Part shown: positions 6,362 through 8,585 of the stretch, in pieces
How the letters are laid out: every line of letters begins with the position of its first letter
How positions within the stretch are numbered: position 1 is the stretch's first letter
NCBI GenBank assembly: GCA_003229915.1
Contig: QIGA01000240.1
Coordinates: forward strand, 1 to 8,585
Direction of reading: 5' to 3'
Source of the DNA: Chloroflexota bacterium
Lineage (GTDB): Bacteria > Chloroflexota > Dehalococcoidia > SZUA-161
DNA length: 8,585 bases
Notes under the pieces: model-generated
Databases searched by the model: none
Told to the model about the DNA's origin: nothing
The model's input: the letters and a program-made list of their open reading frames with translations, nothing else
Made by a program: the position numbers and the translations under genes

Positions 6362-7576
6362 CTAGATGCCTCCCTTTCCGATCACCTTGCCGAAGGTCTC
6401 CACCACCCTTTTCGCGAACTCATCATCGTTGATATGAGCGTCAACCTCCACAATATCGATGCTTTCCTTCACTGTGTCTTTGATTACCTGGGCGAACGCT
6501 CCATCAGCATCAGGGTCGTAGAAGTGCTGGCCCTCGGCATCCACCGACGAAAACCCCCGCGTCGGGATGACTATGGCGACGGGGCCAGCCGCCCTGTTGG
6601 CTCTTTCAGCCAGGATTTTAGCGGCTTTCCCGACTTCCTCCTTGGTCGTTCTCGCCAGCACCCTGTCGGGGCCGTGAACATGTATTGGTCTATCTTTGTA
6701 TTCCTGGGGAACGGTCTCCTTAGTTCCGGGGAAGATGAACATGTCGAGGCCGCCGGGGACGATTATCTGGGGGAGGCCCTTTTCCCCTGCAAGCCTGAGC
6801 CTGTCTGCTGCCAGTGACTCTGGCAGGTGGAACGACAGGGGGACCATCACCTCGAAGGTTGTCAGGTCTATGATGCTGCCGATTCTGCCTTCTTCCATAA
6901 GCTCGTCCAGCACTTGCGTTTTCGAGTGAAACACTATGGGCTCATAACCCTTTTCCTCCAGAAGGGACTTGATCTTCATGACCGCAGCGGTGGTGACTCC
7001 GAGGGCGGTTATCCCCACCAGGGGCTTGACCTGATCTCCCACCTCCGCCTCCGCCATGCCCACAATGGCCCCCGCCGCGCTGGCCAGCGTTTGTCGCATC
7101 ACCGAGTTGAGCCCCATTATGTCTGCCGGAGTCTGCATTATGGCTATGTCTTTTGCGCCAACGAATTGGAGCTCAAACCATGTGCTGACCATGAGCTTGG
7201 GCACGCCGATGGGCAATACACTCATCGCCTGTGTTCCGATGGCGGTTCCTGTCGATCCTCCGAGAGATATTATGCCGTCCAGCTTGCCTGTGGAGTGCAG
7301 CTCTCTGACAATCTTCTGCAATCCTTTTATCATTACGTTCGTCGCCTCTGTTCTATCAGCGCCTTTCTCTGCCGCATCAACCAGTTCGCTGAGGCTCTTG
7401 CCACCGGCTTGCGCTACTTCTTCTCGGGTGATATCAGCGTTCATCTGAGGTTTGCCCAAAACGCCTACATCTATGACTATGGTGTTATGCCCCTTCCTCT
7501 CTATCTCATCCTTGACGTATTTAGTCTCCTCACCCTTGGTGTCCAGGGTCACAGGGATCACTATCGTCTTGGGCAT
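6362..7576 (-). CDS. Tm-1-like ATP-binding / UPF0261 family protein
   Basis: A complete 404-residue member of the UPF0261 family, homologous to the N-terminal domain of tomato Tm-1, a resistance protein that blocks tomato mosaic virus replication. The bacterial function is unknown. Visible motifs are the N-terminal TLDTKGEE (10-17), the glycine-rich ISLGGSTGTAIGTQAM (103-118) likely to hold a nucleotide or phosphate, GITALGVTTAAVMKIKSLLE (188-207), VPGGLDMF (273-280), and the signature IPTRGFSSVDAEGQHFYDPD (337-356). Length is normal for the family, with no break. GAGGG (7588-7584), seven bases before the ATG, supports the start. It follows the OYE-type oxidoreductase by 40 bases and precedes the TIM-barrel gene by one. 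This context suggests a metabolic role on a small molecule, not defence, but the substrate is not evident. Confidence 0.9.
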   Translation of the reverse strand: MPKTIVIPVTLDTKGEETKYVKDEIERKGHNTIVIDVGVLGKPQMNADITREEVAQAGGKSLSELVDAAEKGADRTEATNVMIKGLQKIVRELHSTGKLDGIISLGGSTGTAIGTQAMSVLPIGVPKLMVSTWFELQFVGAKDIAIMQTPADIMGLNSVMRQTLASAAGAIVGMAEAEVGDQVKPLVGITALGVTTAAVMKIKSLLEEKGYEPIVFHSKTQVLDELMEEGRIGSIIDLTTFEVMVPLSFHLPESLAADRLRLAGEKGLPQIIVPGGLDMFIFPGTKETVPQEYKDRPIHVHGPDRVLARTTKEEVGKAAKILAERANRAAGPVAIVIPTRGFSSVDAEGQHFYDPDADGAFAQVIKDTVKESIDIVEVDAHINDDEFAKRVVETFGKVIGKGGI

Positions 7577-7616
7577 GTGATTACCCTCATTGCAGGAGCG
7601 TTTCCGTGTCTATTTG

Positions 7617-8585
7617 TCAGATCTGGCGTGCGAGGCGCGAGCCGCTGTGGATTGCCCCCCATATCTTGCCTAGCTCTACACAGTCCCCAATAGTGTACAC
7701 CTCCGCGATTTCGCCTCTCAACTGTTCCTCGATTCCATTGTTGGGCCTGAATCCTACGGCAAGTACTACAGTATCCGCGTCTATTTCTTGCTTATTTCCG
7801 CTCATATCGGTGGCGATAACGCCCCTGTCTGTGATCTCTGCCACTGTCATATTGGTCAGCGTCTCAATGCCAAGCTCAGCCAGCTTATCCAACAGATAAA
7901 AGCGGCTGAACAGGTTCATATCATTTGCCACGCCGTATGTCATCTCAACGATGGTTACTTTCTTTCCCTGCTCGGCCAGAAACCAGGCGAGTTCGGCCCC
8001 AACCTCCCCACCGCCTGCTACGGTAACCTTGTTGCCAGCCTTCTTTTCGCCGAGCAGTATCTGGCAAGCCGTGGCGACATTCTCCCCCCGAGACCCGGGG
8101 ATCTCCGGAATAAGATGGGTAGCGCCTGTCGCCAGAATCACCACGTCCGGCTTCAGCTCTTTGATCGATGCTGGCGTAGCCTCTTTTCCGAGCTCGACTT
8201 TCACTCCCAGCTTGTCGATTTGATTCTTGAGGTATTCTGACAGGCTTTTGAGGGGCTGTTTGAATTGAGGCACCGAGGCCGGCACCAGTTGGCCCCCCAG
8301 GGTTCCCCCTTTCTCGTAGAGGGTCACATCATGGCCTCTAAGCGAGGCGATCCTTGCGGCCTCCATGCCCGCTGGGCCGCCGCCGACAATCACCACCCGC
8401 TTGGCCTGCTTTGCTGGTTCGATTTCATACTCTCTCTCTTTTCCCAGGGCCGGATTCACTACGCAACCTATGCGCCACATATGAGAGAGATTGCCGGCAC
8501 AGGCCTCATTACAATAAATACAGGGCGTGATGTCCTCCGGTCTCCCTTCGAGCGCCTTTTGGGGCAGCTCAGGGTCGGCGAGCAG
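7617..8585 (-). CDS. NAD(P)H:flavin oxidoreductase, OYE / 2,4-dienoyl-CoA reductase type (partial, 5' end cut by window)
   Basis: The visible 322 residues are the C-terminal half of a three-cofactor (FMN, 4Fe-4S, FAD) enzyme that reduces activated C=C bonds such as 2,4-dienoyl-CoA; relatives include trimethylamine dehydrogenase and bile-acid or enoate reductases. The frame is open to the right edge and starts inside the end of the FMN barrel with LLADPELPQKALEGR. The cluster cysteines follow (window residues C22, C25, C29, C41) with the VNPALGKE segment. The FAD Rossmann motif GGGPAG is at 68-73, the NAD(P)H motif GGGEVG at 191-196, and the second FAD motif YTIGDC at 297-302. Glu at the end of the second strand of the NAD(P)H fold (IVEM) hints at NADH. 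The barrel with the active site lies outside the window, so the substrate cannot be judged. An internal ATG at 8480 falls after three cluster cysteines and is not the start. Confidence 0.92.
   Translation of the reverse strand: MLADPELPQKALEGRPEDITPCIYCNEACAGNLSHMWRIGCVVNPALGKEREYEIEPAKQAKRVVIVGGGPAGMEAARIASLRGHDVTLYEKGGTLGGQLVPASVPQFKQPLKSLSEYLKNQIDKLGVKVELGKEATPASIKELKPDVVILATGATHLIPEIPGSRGENVATACQILLGEKKAGNKVTVAGGGEVGAELAWFLAEQGKKVTIVEMTYGVANDMNLFSRFYLLDKLAELGIETLTNMTVAEITDRGVIATDMSGNKQEIDADTVVLAVGFRPNNGIEEQLRGEIAEVYTIGDCVELGKIWGAIHSGSRLARQI

Noticed and set aside
6362..7576. Antiviral defence role for the Tm-1-like protein
   Set aside because: Tm-1 resistance is a property of the plant protein. 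Here the neighbours are metabolic redox genes and no defence gene is present.
6827..7693. Long plus-strand open frame of 288 codons
   Set aside because: It is antisense to the clearly conserved UPF0261 gene and the end of the OYE-type gene, and its translation shows no recognisable motif.
7617..8480. ATG at 8480 as the start of the flavin oxidoreductase
   Set aside because: The frame stays open to 8585, and the extra 35 residues hold the end of the FMN barrel and three of the four cluster cysteines.

Overview
This 8.6 kb window carries seven protein genes, all on the minus strand, so transcription runs from the right edge (8585) to the left edge (1). Five genes are complete. The two at the edges are cut: the rightmost lacks its N-terminal part and the leftmost its C-terminal part. 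No rRNA, tRNA, CRISPR array, transposase or phage gene was seen. The gene set (4Fe-4S proteins, a 2-oxoacid:ferredoxin oxidoreductase, an F420-type dehydrogenase beta subunit, an Old Yellow Enzyme-type flavoprotein) points to a strict anaerobe living on acids or acyl-CoA esters. Moderate-to-high GC, the protein families and the palindromic repeats would suit an uncultured Chloroflexota (Dehalococcoidia-like) or Desulfobacterota bacterium. That placement is inference, as there is no phylogenetic marker gene here.

Layout in the direction of transcription: (1) 8585-7617, C-terminal part of an FMN/4Fe-4S/FAD NAD(P)H:flavin oxidoreductase of the 2,4-dienoyl-CoA reductase type; (2) 7576-6362, a Tm-1-like/UPF0261 protein; (3) 6360-5521, a TIM-barrel 'phosphoenolpyruvate hydrolase-like' protein, one base after gene 2; then a 227-base gap; (4) 5293-4214, a winged-helix plus multi-cluster 4Fe-4S protein; a 121-base gap; (5) 4092-2614, a fused two-domain 3-oxoacid CoA-transferase of the SCOT type; a 319-base gap holding two palindromic repeat elements and a candidate promoter; (6) 2294-1191, an FrhB-family iron-sulfur flavoprotein; (7) 1181-1, the alpha subunit of an indolepyruvate-type ferredoxin oxidoreductase, nine bases after gene 6.

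The genes read as a catabolic and electron-transfer island. A plausible scheme is: reduction or oxidation of an unsaturated substrate by the OYE-type enzyme, CoA activation or transfer by the SCOT-like enzyme, oxidative decarboxylation of a 2-oxoacid by the IorA-type enzyme with ferredoxin as acceptor, and redistribution of electrons through the FrhB-like and multi-cluster ferredoxin proteins. The Tm-1-like pair has no established reaction and is the least understood part. In plants and fungi the two halves are one polypeptide; here they are two adjacent, probably coupled genes inside a redox operon.
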